25,448 bases of DNA, taken from an uncultured Sphingomonadaceae bacterium (GTDB lineage: Bacteria > Pseudomonadota > Alphaproteobacteria > Sphingomonadales > Sphingomonadaceae). The notes beneath the pieces are model-generated. The model made no database searches. It saw only the letters and a program-made list of their open reading frames with translations, and had not been told where the DNA came from. The first letter of the stretch is position 1. Each line of letters starts with the position of its first letter. Positions 13,778 to 21,353 of this stretch are shown piece after piece. The position numbers and the translations under genes were made by a program. Where the stretch lies: positions 1 through 25,448 of the forward strand of contig CALKXX010000202.1 of NCBI GenBank assembly GCA_938003725.1, given 5' to 3'.

Positions 13778-14922
13778 TGTCAGACGTTTGTATTGTTGGA
13801 GCAGGCATTCACCCCTTTGGCCGGACCGAAGGTCGCGATGGTATGGATCAGGGTATTTTTGCCGTTAAACAGGCGCTCGCCGACACCGGGATTGCGTGGG
13901 AGGATGTGGAATTTGCCTTTGGCGGCTCGGCCGCATCCGGGAATGCGGACAATATGGTATCGCAGCTTGGCCTGACGGGTATTCAGTTTATCAATGTGTC
14001 AAATGGCTGTGCGACGGGCGGTTCGGCGTTGAACGCCGCGGCGAGCGCAATCAAATCCGGAGAATATGAACTCGGTATGGCAGTGGGCTTTGACAAGCAT
14101 CCGCGCGGGGCATTTAACGCTGATCCGGCAAGCTATGGTCTACCCAACTGGTACGGCGAAGCGGGCTATATGCTGACCACGCAATTTTTCGGCGCAAAGA
14201 TCATGCGTTATTTGCACGAACATGGTTTGAGCCGCGAAACCCTGGGCCGGATTTCCGAAAAAGCATTTCGCAACGGCGCGAAAACCGACCACGCATGGCG
14301 GCGTAGTGAAGTTGATCTGGAAACGATCATGAACGCACCGATGATTTCTGACCCGCTCAACAAATATATGTTCTGTTCACCGGCGGAAGGCGCGGTGGCA
14401 TTGATCCTTGCAAGCGAGAAGAAGGCGAAGGAACTGGGCGGACCAATGATCCGGTTGAAAACATCCGTCATGCGTACGCGCCCACCGGGATCCTTTGAGG
14501 TTTTTGCCGCTTCGATCGACAATGAGCGCGGCGGTACGGCGACCGAGCTGGCATCCAAAGCCGCCTTTGAACAGGCTGGCGTGGGTCCGGATGATATTGA
14601 TATCGCGCAGCTTCAGGATACCGAAGCGGGCGCAGAGATCATGCACATGGCGGAGAATGGCTTTTGCGGACATGGCGATCAGGAACAATGGCTGATCGAA
14701 GGACGCAGTGAAATTAACGGGGAGTTACCGATCAATACCGATGGCGGTTGTCTGGCCTGCGGGGAGCCAATTGGTGCGTCTGGTTTGCGGCAAGTATATG
14801 AAAATGTTGTGCAACTGCGCGGGACGGCCGGCGAACGACAGGTGCCGGGAGATCCGAAAACCGCCTATACACAGGTCTATGGCGCGCCGGGCGTATCTGC
14901 GGTAACGATTCTCCAGAAATAG
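13777..14922 (+). CDS. Thiolase-fold protein, SCP-x/Ltp-like, with altered catalytic residues
   Basis: This 381-aa protein has a complete two-domain thiolase fold (VCIVGAGIHPFGRTEG at the start). The acyl-accepting cysteine position is kept as Cys78 in NVSNGCATGGSAL. The other catalytic positions differ from true thiolases: the His-Asp motif reads Gln280-Asp281 (QLQDTEAGAE), the Gly-His-Pro motif reads Gly-Glu330-Pro (ACGEPIGASGLRQ), and the C-terminal Cys-x-Gly region reads VYGAPG. Such changes are typical of lipid-transfer/SCP2-like thiolase homologues, including steroid side-chain aldolases that work with a DUF35 partner. The partner is encoded directly upstream. Best guess: retro-aldol or C-C lyase on a CoA thioester (inference); a degenerate beta-ketothiolase is the alternative. 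An acyl-CoA dehydrogenase follows 8 bp downstream. Confidence 0.9.
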   Translation: MSDVCIVGAGIHPFGRTEGRDGMDQGIFAVKQALADTGIAWEDVEFAFGGSAASGNADNMVSQLGLTGIQFINVSNGCATGGSALNAAASAIKSGEYELGMAVGFDKHPRGAFNADPASYGLPNWYGEAGYMLTTQFFGAKIMRYLHEHGLSRETLGRISEKAFRNGAKTDHAWRRSEVDLETIMNAPMISDPLNKYMFCSPAEGAVALILASEKKAKELGGPMIRLKTSVMRTRPPGSFEVFAASIDNERGGTATELASKAAFEQAGVGPDDIDIAQLQDTEAGAEIMHMAENGFCGHGDQEQWLIEGRSEINGELPINTDGGCLACGEPIGASGLRQVYENVVQLRGTAGERQVPGDPKTAYTQVYGAPGVSAVTILQK

Positions 14923-14930
14923 GAGAATTC

Positions 14931-16106
14931 ATGAATCACGAAATTAGTGCCGAAGCGCGTGATATTGCGGACAAAGTCGAGATGTTCGTCCGCGACAAAA
15001 TTTTTGCTTATGAGAAAGACGAGCGCTGCGAAGACCATGGACCGACCGACGGGTTGGTGCAGGAAATGCGCGACCTGGCCCGAGAAGCAGGTGTCCTGAC
15101 GCCGCATATTCGCGATGATGGTAGCCACCTGACCCATTTGGAAACGGCCCTTGTACTGCGAAAATCAGGATTGTCGCCTCTGGGACCGCTAGCGGTGAAC
15201 ACGTTCGCGCCGGATGAAGGCAATATGTATTTGCTCGGCAAATGTGCCTCCCCGGAACAGCAGGAACATTTTCTAAAACCGCTTATAGAGGGGCGGGAGC
15301 GTTCTGCGTTTTTCATGACCGAGCCAGCATCTGAAAACGGTGCGGGGTCCGATCCATCGATGATGCTCACAACCGCCAAACCCGATGGCAATCATTGGGT
15401 CATCAATGGGCGTAAGTCTTTTATCACCGGTGCAAAAGGCGCGAAAGTCGGCATCATCATGGCGAAGTCGGAGGAGGGTGCGACCATGTTTCTGGTCGAC
15501 TTGCCAGATCCGGCGATCAAGATTGAACGCGTGCTCGATACTATTGATAGCAGCATGCCGGGCAGCCATTCGGTTGTTCAGATCGACGATTTGCGCGTAC
15601 CGGCCGATCAAATGCTGGGGCAAAGCGGAGAGGGCTTTAAATATGCACAGGTCCGGCTTGCCCCCGCGCGCTTAACGCATTGCATGCGCTGGCTGGGGTG
15701 CTGTGACCGGGCGCAGGAAATCGCGAGCGATTATGCATGCAAGAGAATGGCCTTTGGCAAGCCGCTGGTCGACCATGAAGGCGTTGGATTCATGCTGGCG
15801 GAAAACCAGATTGATTTGCAACAGGCGGAATTGATGATCGATTGGTGTGCGAAAGTGCTCGACACTGGCGAGCTGGGCACAACGGAAAGTTCCATGGCAA
15901 AAGTCGCCGTTTCCGAAGCCCTGTTCCGTATTGCCGACAATTGCGTGCAGATCATGGGCGGAACGGGCCTGAGCAAAGACACCGTGGTCGAACAGGTGTT
16001 TCGCGAAGTCCGCGCATTCCGCGTATATGATGGCCCGACCGAAGTGCACAAATGGTCGCTCGCCAAGAAGATCAAGAAAGCGCACAAAATTCAGAACGGA
16101 GCTTAA
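14931..16106 (+). CDS. Acyl-CoA dehydrogenase (ACAD10/11-like)
   Basis: This 391-aa protein carries a full set of single-gene motifs: TEPASENGAGSDPSMM (from about residue 130), the R-x-x-F-G-K-P FAD contact (CKRMAFGKPLVDHEG), QIMGGTGLSKDTVVEQVFRE, and the C-terminal RVYDGPTEVHKWSLAKKI. In that last block Asp stands where MCAD has its catalytic Glu. The YDGPTEVH block is characteristic of the ACAD10/11-like branch, whose human members act on 4-hydroxyacyl-CoA or long-chain substrates. In contrast to the pair at 9626-12006 it looks self-sufficient. It is the third gene of the DUF35-thiolase operon (ATG after GGAGAATTC) and is followed 3 bp later by the MDR reductase. Confidence 0.93.
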   Translation: MNHEISAEARDIADKVEMFVRDKIFAYEKDERCEDHGPTDGLVQEMRDLAREAGVLTPHIRDDGSHLTHLETALVLRKSGLSPLGPLAVNTFAPDEGNMYLLGKCASPEQQEHFLKPLIEGRERSAFFMTEPASENGAGSDPSMMLTTAKPDGNHWVINGRKSFITGAKGAKVGIIMAKSEEGATMFLVDLPDPAIKIERVLDTIDSSMPGSHSVVQIDDLRVPADQMLGQSGEGFKYAQVRLAPARLTHCMRWLGCCDRAQEIASDYACKRMAFGKPLVDHEGVGFMLAENQIDLQQAELMIDWCAKVLDTGELGTTESSMAKVAVSEALFRIADNCVQIMGGTGLSKDTVVEQVFREVRAFRVYDGPTEVHKWSLAKKIKKAHKIQNGA

Positions 16107-16109
16107 TCC

Positions 16110-17132
16110 ATGACCACCAATCGCAAATTTACCCTCGTCAAACGTCCGGATGGCGAGCCAAAGCCGGACGATTTTAATTTGATTGAAGAAGCTTTGCCTG
16201 AGCTGACAGACGGTCAGTTTCTGGTGCGCAATCATTATATCTCGCTTGATCCGGCACAGCGCGGCTGGATGGATGACCGGCCCAGCTATATGCCGCCAAT
16301 CCCCCTTGGTGATGCGGTAAGGGCCAGCGCTATTGGCCGGGTGCATAGTTCAAAAAACCCGAATTTTTCTGAAGGGCAATGGGTCATGGGTCTGGCCGCG
16401 GTTGAGGAATATTCTCTGGTCGAAGAGGGTGGTTTTACCCAACCAGTCGATGTCTCTGTTGTGCCGTCGCCGACGAATTTCCTATCCGCACTCGGCGCCG
16501 TGGGGATGACCGCCTATTTCGGATTACTCGAAGACGGCAATCCGCAAGAGGGAGAGACTGTGCTGGTCAGCGGTGCCGCAGGAGCCGTTGGCTCATTGGT
16601 TGGCCAGGTTGCCAAGATCAAAGGGTGCCGGACCGTTGGTATCGCTGGCGGAGCGGATAAATGTGCGCGGCTGATCGGTGACTATGGCTATGATGCGGCA
16701 ATTGATTATCGCGGAAAAGATGCGGCGGCTCTGGATGCCGCTGTTCGTGAGGCGGCGCCGGACGGCGTCGATGTTATCTTTGAAAATGTCGGCGGTGATA
16801 TTCTCGATGCCGGATTGAACAATCTGAATGAGAAAGCCCGGATCATCATCTGCGGGTTAATCAGCGAATATAATAGCAAAGAACCGGTTGGCGCGCGCAA
16901 TGTCTGGCAACTCATTGTCAAACAAGCGACGATGAAAGGATTTCTGGTTCGCGATTATCCGCCGCGCTTTGCCGAAGGTGCCGCCGCAATGGGCGGATGG
17001 ATATCTGAGGGAAAAATCAAATTTGATGAAGATATCGATCAAGGAATTGAAAATGCCTATGACGCCTTCATGAAGTTATTTTCCGGCGGCAATCAAGGCA
17101 AGATGATCCTGGACGTCTCGCCAGACGCATAG
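16110..17132 (+). CDS. NADP-dependent MDR oxidoreductase (PTGR/CurA-like), second copy
   Basis: This 340-aa protein is a paralogue of the gene at 8539-9540. It has the same block order: SLDPAQRGWMDDRPSY, LGALGAVGMTAYFGLLEDG written here as LSALGAVGMTAYFGLL, the nucleotide-binding VSGAAGAVGSLVGQVAKIKG (about residues 153-172), and FENVGGDILDAGLNN. It probably reduces a conjugated double bond with NADPH. It lies 3 bp after the ACAD10/11-like gene and 16 bp before the epoxide-hydrolase-type gene, so it belongs to the five-gene operon. The ATG has GGAG nine bases upstream, inside the preceding coding end. Two similar reductases in one cluster suggest two reduction steps or two isomeric substrates (inference). 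Confidence 0.92.
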   Translation: MTTNRKFTLVKRPDGEPKPDDFNLIEEALPELTDGQFLVRNHYISLDPAQRGWMDDRPSYMPPIPLGDAVRASAIGRVHSSKNPNFSEGQWVMGLAAVEEYSLVEEGGFTQPVDVSVVPSPTNFLSALGAVGMTAYFGLLEDGNPQEGETVLVSGAAGAVGSLVGQVAKIKGCRTVGIAGGADKCARLIGDYGYDAAIDYRGKDAAALDAAVREAAPDGVDVIFENVGGDILDAGLNNLNEKARIIICGLISEYNSKEPVGARNVWQLIVKQATMKGFLVRDYPPRFAEGAAAMGGWISEGKIKFDEDIDQGIENAYDAFMKLFSGGNQGKMILDVSPDA

Positions 17133-17148
17133 CGGCAAAGGAAGTTAT

Positions 17149-17541
17149 ATGTCAGATAGCAAGCAAGTGGTGGTCGATTTTGTCGAAGCATGGAACCGGC
17201 TGGACTATGATGCCATATATGGCGCGATGTCGGATGATATTTTTTACCACAATATCCCGATGGAACCATGTGTGGGAATAGAGGCGGTGCGTGCCTTTTT
17301 CGATGGGTCCGGCATGGGCGCCGATGGCGCGCAGTGGGATATCCACCATATCGCCGCCGATGGCGAAGTGGTGCTGACCGAACGTACCGATAAATTTCGG
17401 ATCAATGGCAAATGGATAGCCATCCGGGTCATGGGTACGTTCGAGTTACAAGGCGGCAAGATCGCAAAATGGCGCGACTATTTCGATCTTGCCGAATTTC
17501 AGAATGAAATGGCGGCCGCTATGGGCGCTACGGATAACTAA
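17149..17541 (+). CDS. Limonene-1,2-epoxide hydrolase-type protein (NTF2-like fold)
   Basis: This 130-aa protein resembles limonene-1,2-epoxide hydrolase rather than a generic SnoaL protein. Tyr33 and Asn35 (FYHNIPM) match LEH Tyr53/Asn55; Arg79 and Asp81 (TERTDKF) match Arg99/Asp101; Asp110 (KWRDYFDLAEF) matches Asp132. These are the water-activating and epoxide-protonating residues, so a one-step hydrolysis of an epoxide to a diol is predicted. A mycobacterial homologue (EphG, Rv2740) is known to accept a cholesterol epoxide, which would fit a steroid context, but the substrate here is unproven. It is the last gene of the operon (AAGGAAG ribosome site) and converges with the minus-strand SDR across 4 bp. 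Confidence 0.85.
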   Translation: MSDSKQVVVDFVEAWNRLDYDAIYGAMSDDIFYHNIPMEPCVGIEAVRAFFDGSGMGADGAQWDIHHIAADGEVVLTERTDKFRINGKWIAIRVMGTFELQGGKIAKWRDYFDLAEFQNEMAAAMGATDN

Positions 17542-17545
17542 TCCA

Positions 17546-18307
17546 TTAGGACGGTTGGTATAGGGTTCCATTCTCTACCGGATATTCGCCGGCGGTCATG
17601 AACCGCGATTCGTCGCTGGCGAGATAGACACACAGGCTGGCCACATCGTTCGGGTGGCCAAGGCCGCCTAACGGTATCATGCCGGTCGCGGGTGTTGCAT
17701 CGCCATCTGCACCGACGGCGGCTTGACGCACCATCGGCGTATCAATTCCCGCTGGATGCAAACTGTTGCAGCGGATCGGGTAATTTTGTTCCTTGCAATG
17801 CAGCGCGACAGATTTTGTCAGGGACCGCACACCTCCTTTGGCCGCAGCATAGGCGGGAAACGGCGAATAGCCTTGGAGTGCGGCCATGGAGCTTAGGTTG
17901 ATGATTGAGCAGGGTTCCGCATTTGATTTCATTGACCGTACCGCTTCGCGGCAGCCCAGAAAGACTCCGTCCAGCATCACCGAACTTTGTTTGTGAAATT
18001 GCTCCAGCGTACACTCTTCAATATTGGCCGGAATGACAAGGCCGGCATTGTTCACCAATATATGAGGCGCGCCAAAACTGTTCTTTGCCTCGTCAAATAT
18101 TTCAGTCCACCGGTTTTCACTGACCACATTTTGATTGAAAGATGCCGCAGCAGGTCCAATTCCATCTGCAACAGCCGCCACCGCATCACTATCAATATCG
18201 GTAAGAACAACCTGTGCGCCGTCTTCGGCAAAACGCTCGCCAATGGCTTTGCCAAGCCCCGAACCGGCTCCTGTAATAATTGCGATTTTTCCGTCTAATC
18301 TTCCCAT
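17546..18307 (-). CDS. SDR-family oxidoreductase
   Basis: This 253-aa classical SDR has TGAGSGLG (residues 12-19), an Asp-ended beta2 (LTDIDSD) favouring NAD+, NNAG (86-89), and Ser140-Tyr153-Lys157 (FPAYAAAKGGVRSL). The tail FMTAGEYPVENGTL replaces the usual VDGG with VENG. The open frame extends upstream to a TTG at 18334, but ATG 18307 is preceded by AAGGGCGG and the fold begins immediately (GRLDGKIAIITG). The gene is divergent from the TonB-dependent receptor across a 274-bp region and convergent with the epoxide-hydrolase-type gene. It is likely an alcohol/ketone dehydrogenase of the same pathway (inference); the exact substrate cannot be told. Confidence 0.92.
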   Translation of the reverse strand: MGRLDGKIAIITGAGSGLGKAIGERFAEDGAQVVLTDIDSDAVAAVADGIGPAAASFNQNVVSENRWTEIFDEAKNSFGAPHILVNNAGLVIPANIEECTLEQFHKQSSVMLDGVFLGCREAVRSMKSNAEPCSIINLSSMAALQGYSPFPAYAAAKGGVRSLTKSVALHCKEQNYPIRCNSLHPAGIDTPMVRQAAVGADGDATPATGMIPLGGLGHPNDVASLCVYLASDESRFMTAGEYPVENGTLYQPS

Positions 18308-18460
18308 ATTTCCGCCCTTTTTTGCCTTGTTCAAAACCCAGTAACAATATCTCCGCAGGCAAAAACAAGTGCCAATATCGTTAGCCGGCTATATCCGATT
18401 TTCTCCATCCCCTATCCATTTGTTGCGTGAATATCACAGTTTTGCATATTTGCTATCAAA

Positions 18461-18483
18461 TTGGCTAGCTGAGCATTGGCCAA
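18461..18483. promoter_or_regulatory. Inverted repeat TTGGC-N13-GCCAA upstream of the TonB-dependent receptor
   Basis: TTGGC at 18461-18465 and GCCAA at 18479-18483 form an inverted repeat. The right half overlaps the perfect 8-bp palindrome TTGGCCAA (18476-18483). It lies about 100 bp upstream of the receptor start in the region shared with the divergent SDR, so it could be an operator. The arms are short, and I could not assign -35/-10 boxes with proper spacing. Confidence 0.25.
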
Positions 18484-18581
18484 CTCGTGCTTACTATCCT
18501 GCTATAACAAAGCGGAATGAGACCGCAGTTTTTAGAGGGATAGCCTGTCGCATCGGTGACAGTGCAAATTGGGAGAGAGCA

Positions 18582-21179
18582 ATGACTAAACGTGCATCAC
18601 ATCACGATACCATCTTTTCGGGAAAGACCGTCAAGGGGCTGCTAATGGGCTCAGCGGCCGCAATGGCGATTTCCGGGTTCGTTGCTCCCGCTTATGCGCA
18701 GGATGCAGATGATGAACTTGACGAGGCGAATATTATTACGGTGATCGCGCGTAAGAACGAAGAGTCGCTTCAGGACGTCCCCGTTACTGTGACCGCCATT
18801 GGCCGCGATACACTTGATCGATATCAAGTCGACGAAATTGCAGATGTGACCAGTCGAGTTCCTTCGTTGGTCATCCAAGTCGGCGGTTCCGGGGCTGGTG
18901 GTTCGGTTAACCTTCGCGGTGTCGGTTCTTCGGCCATTTCAGCTGCCTTCGACTCAGCAGTCGCATTTGATATTGACGGTGTGCAAATTAGCACCTCACG
19001 CTTGGTGCAGGCAGGATTTTTCGACGCTCAGCAAGTCGATGTTTTGAAAGGCCCGCAATCCCTCTTTTTTGGTAAAAGCTCAACAGCGGGGGTGTTTTCG
19101 ATCCGCTCAGCTGACCCTACACCCGATTGGGAAATCGGCGGTAAAGCGGCTTATGAATTTGAGGAAGAAGGATATACAATTGGCGGGTATATTTCTGGTC
19201 CGCTGACCGAAACTTTGGGCATTCGTCTTGCCGGGCAATATAATGATGTTGATGAGTTCAACAAGGTTCAGCCAGGAACACCTGCTGCGATCAACCCTCG
19301 CGGATTGACTAATCTTGTTACGCGTTTGACGCTTGATTGGGAGCCTTCGGATATTTTCGATGCCAATCTCAAAGTCAGCTATATTCGTAACACCAACGAT
19401 GGTTCCAACCTTTTAAGGGATCAAGATTGTGGGCCTAACGGGGTGGCTGATCCGGTGATTATTGCCGGCGGCGCTACAGCAATAGCAAACAATGCCGACT
19501 GTAACATTGGAGATAGCTTGTTCCCGCAAGTTGATGCCACGCCCATTCAAGGCGTGTTCGGTCAAGCTCCTTTCCAAAACAGAGGAGCCGCCGAATTTGC
19601 AGCAAGAAATGGTGCTGCTTTTGGGATTACAAATATTTATTTCGGTCGTTTGAAATTTAACGTCGATATTTCTGATAGCCTGACCTTGTCTTCAACGACT
19701 GGCTATCTTGATTTTGCGTCTCTCGACCGGGACGTTTTCAGTTTTGTTGGTTCTGGAACCGCCCAGTTTGCGGGGCCTGCAGCAACGCCGTTCTTGCAAA
19801 ATTTCCTGGCAACAAACCCAGACTTCCCTAACACGCCGGCGACTCCATTGGGTGTTGGTGGGAATTTGGCAGACAATCAAACACGTCAACTTACACAGGA
19901 ACTCCGTTTAGCGTCAGATTTCGATGGCCCGTTCAATTTTCAAGTGGGGGCATTTTATGAAACCCGTGAAATTGAATTTAATTCATCGGAGCAAGCGTTG
20001 AATATTGTTCTAACGGTTGGACCGGATCCGTTTGGAACTGGGAATACGTTTGACTATCATCGCCAGCATGAAACAGACACCGAAGCCTTCTCGTTATTTG
20101 GAAGTGTTGATTTCGATTTTTCCGATAGGTTGCACTTAACGGCAGGGGTGCGTTGGACAGACGAGCAGAAAAGTAACACTATCAGAATTCCGTTCATCAG
20201 CCCTGTTCTAACCGGGATTGCAGGCGGAGCACTTTTTGTCGGCAGCGGCTTTGTCTCCAACCCGATTGAATTTAGCGATAGCAATTTTTCACCCGAAGCG
20301 TCTTTGACCTATAATGTTACCGACGATATCAACGTTTTTGCTGCCTTTAAAACCGGGTTTAAATCTGGAGGTATCGACAACAGCGCGCTTCCAGGTGCGG
20401 GCCTTGGGGGCATTGGCAACCTTGCTATCAATCCAGCGACCGGCAATACTTTCGATGCGGATGCGACGGCTGGACTGATATTTGATTCAGAAACAGCAAT
20501 TGGCGGTGAAATCGGCATTAAATCCCAGTTCGCGGATCGGGCGCTTACCGTGAATGCTACAGCATTCTATTACATATATGATGATCTGCAGGTTCAGCTT
20601 TTCAATGCCGTTGCCATTCAATTTAATACCTTTAACGCTGGCGAGTTGACAACTCAGGGTATTGACGTCGATTGGTCTTGGTTAACACCGGTTGAGGGAC
20701 TGCGTCTCTCAGGTGCGATGGCCTATTTGGACTCTACATTTACCGATGACTTTTTTGGTACGGACGGTACAAATTTTGATGGCAGAGCAGCACCTCGTGC
20801 TCCCGACTTTTCCGGAAATATTGCTGCAGACTGGTTCATCCCAGTTGGTGATAGTTTTGAACTGGGTTTGAGTGGTAACGTGGCTTATAGCGGCTCGTAC
20901 TTCACCGGCCAAAGTACAGCAAATGATATTGTGCAGGACGATTTCATTACACTTGACGGTGCAATCTCTGTTGGAGATCCGGATGGAAAATGGAAGTTAT
21001 CGCTGGTCGGCTCGAACCTGACAGATGAACAGTTCATCACTTCCGCTGGTCCCCGACCATTTTTGAACGGACCAGTTGGTGCACCGACCAGTTTTGTTGG
21101 TATTGGCCCGGGTGATGACCAAACGGTTACACTGACACGCGGTCGTACTGTTTCCGCAGAAATAAGCTTCAAGTTCTGA
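18582..21179 (+). CDS. TonB-dependent outer-membrane receptor
   Basis: This 865-aa protein has a signal peptide of about 39 residues (hydrophobic core LLMGSAAAMAISGFVAPAYA, then Q). An N-terminal plug follows (ESLQDVPVTVTAIGRDTLDR; VNLRGVGSS; QVDVLKGPQSLFFGKSSTAG). The long 22-strand-type barrel has LTAGVRWTDEQK and FAAFKTGFKSGG, and the C-terminal ISFKF ends in Phe for BAM insertion. The open frame begins at 18369, but the start is ATG 18582 after GGGAGAG, directly before the signal peptide. In sphingomonads such receptors commonly import hydrophobic or plant-derived compounds; here a steroid or terpenoid is suggested by context only. Several stretches look more AT-rich than the flanking genes. 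A terminator follows at 21203. Confidence 0.95.
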   Translation: MTKRASHHDTIFSGKTVKGLLMGSAAAMAISGFVAPAYAQDADDELDEANIITVIARKNEESLQDVPVTVTAIGRDTLDRYQVDEIADVTSRVPSLVIQVGGSGAGGSVNLRGVGSSAISAAFDSAVAFDIDGVQISTSRLVQAGFFDAQQVDVLKGPQSLFFGKSSTAGVFSIRSADPTPDWEIGGKAAYEFEEEGYTIGGYISGPLTETLGIRLAGQYNDVDEFNKVQPGTPAAINPRGLTNLVTRLTLDWEPSDIFDANLKVSYIRNTNDGSNLLRDQDCGPNGVADPVIIAGGATAIANNADCNIGDSLFPQVDATPIQGVFGQAPFQNRGAAEFAARNGAAFGITNIYFGRLKFNVDISDSLTLSSTTGYLDFASLDRDVFSFVGSGTAQFAGPAATPFLQNFLATNPDFPNTPATPLGVGGNLADNQTRQLTQELRLASDFDGPFNFQVGAFYETREIEFNSSEQALNIVLTVGPDPFGTGNTFDYHRQHETDTEAFSLFGSVDFDFSDRLHLTAGVRWTDEQKSNTIRIPFISPVLTGIAGGALFVGSGFVSNPIEFSDSNFSPEASLTYNVTDDINVFAAFKTGFKSGGIDNSALPGAGLGGIGNLAINPATGNTFDADATAGLIFDSETAIGGEIGIKSQFADRALTVNATAFYYIYDDLQVQLFNAVAIQFNTFNAGELTTQGIDVDWSWLTPVEGLRLSGAMAYLDSTFTDDFFGTDGTNFDGRAAPRAPDFSGNIAADWFIPVGDSFELGLSGNVAYSGSYFTGQSTANDIVQDDFITLDGAISVGDPDGKWKLSLVGSNLTDEQFITSAGPRPFLNGPVGAPTSFVGIGPGDDQTVTLTRGRTVSAEISFKF

Positions 21180-21202
21180 TCGACCTCCCGTTGATCAAAA
21201 GA

Positions 21203-21238
21203 GGCCGGGTCAGCTTTGCTGCTCCGGCCCTTTCTTTG
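21203..21238 (+). terminator. Rho-independent terminator after the TonB-dependent receptor
   Basis: The stem GGCCGGGTCAGC (21203-21214) pairs with GCTGCTCCGGCC (21218-21229), with one mismatch and one G-T pair, across a TTT loop. The pyrimidine tract CTTTCTTTG follows. It begins 23 bp after the receptor stop codon, and AAAAGA precedes the stem, so weak bidirectional action is possible. Confidence 0.85.
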
Positions 21239-21353
21239 CCACAAGGGCGATATTGCCAATAATGGTGTTGCCAATAGTCATAATGACAGTGGTTCGGTCG
21301 TGTGTGCCGGATAGGATACGGGTCATAGGAACAACAGAAAATTAGGAGCGATC

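Noticed and set aside
18369..18581. N-terminal extension of the TonB receptor frame
   Set aside because: A good ribosome site and a textbook signal peptide start at ATG 18582; the 71 extra residues precede the signal peptide and would block export.
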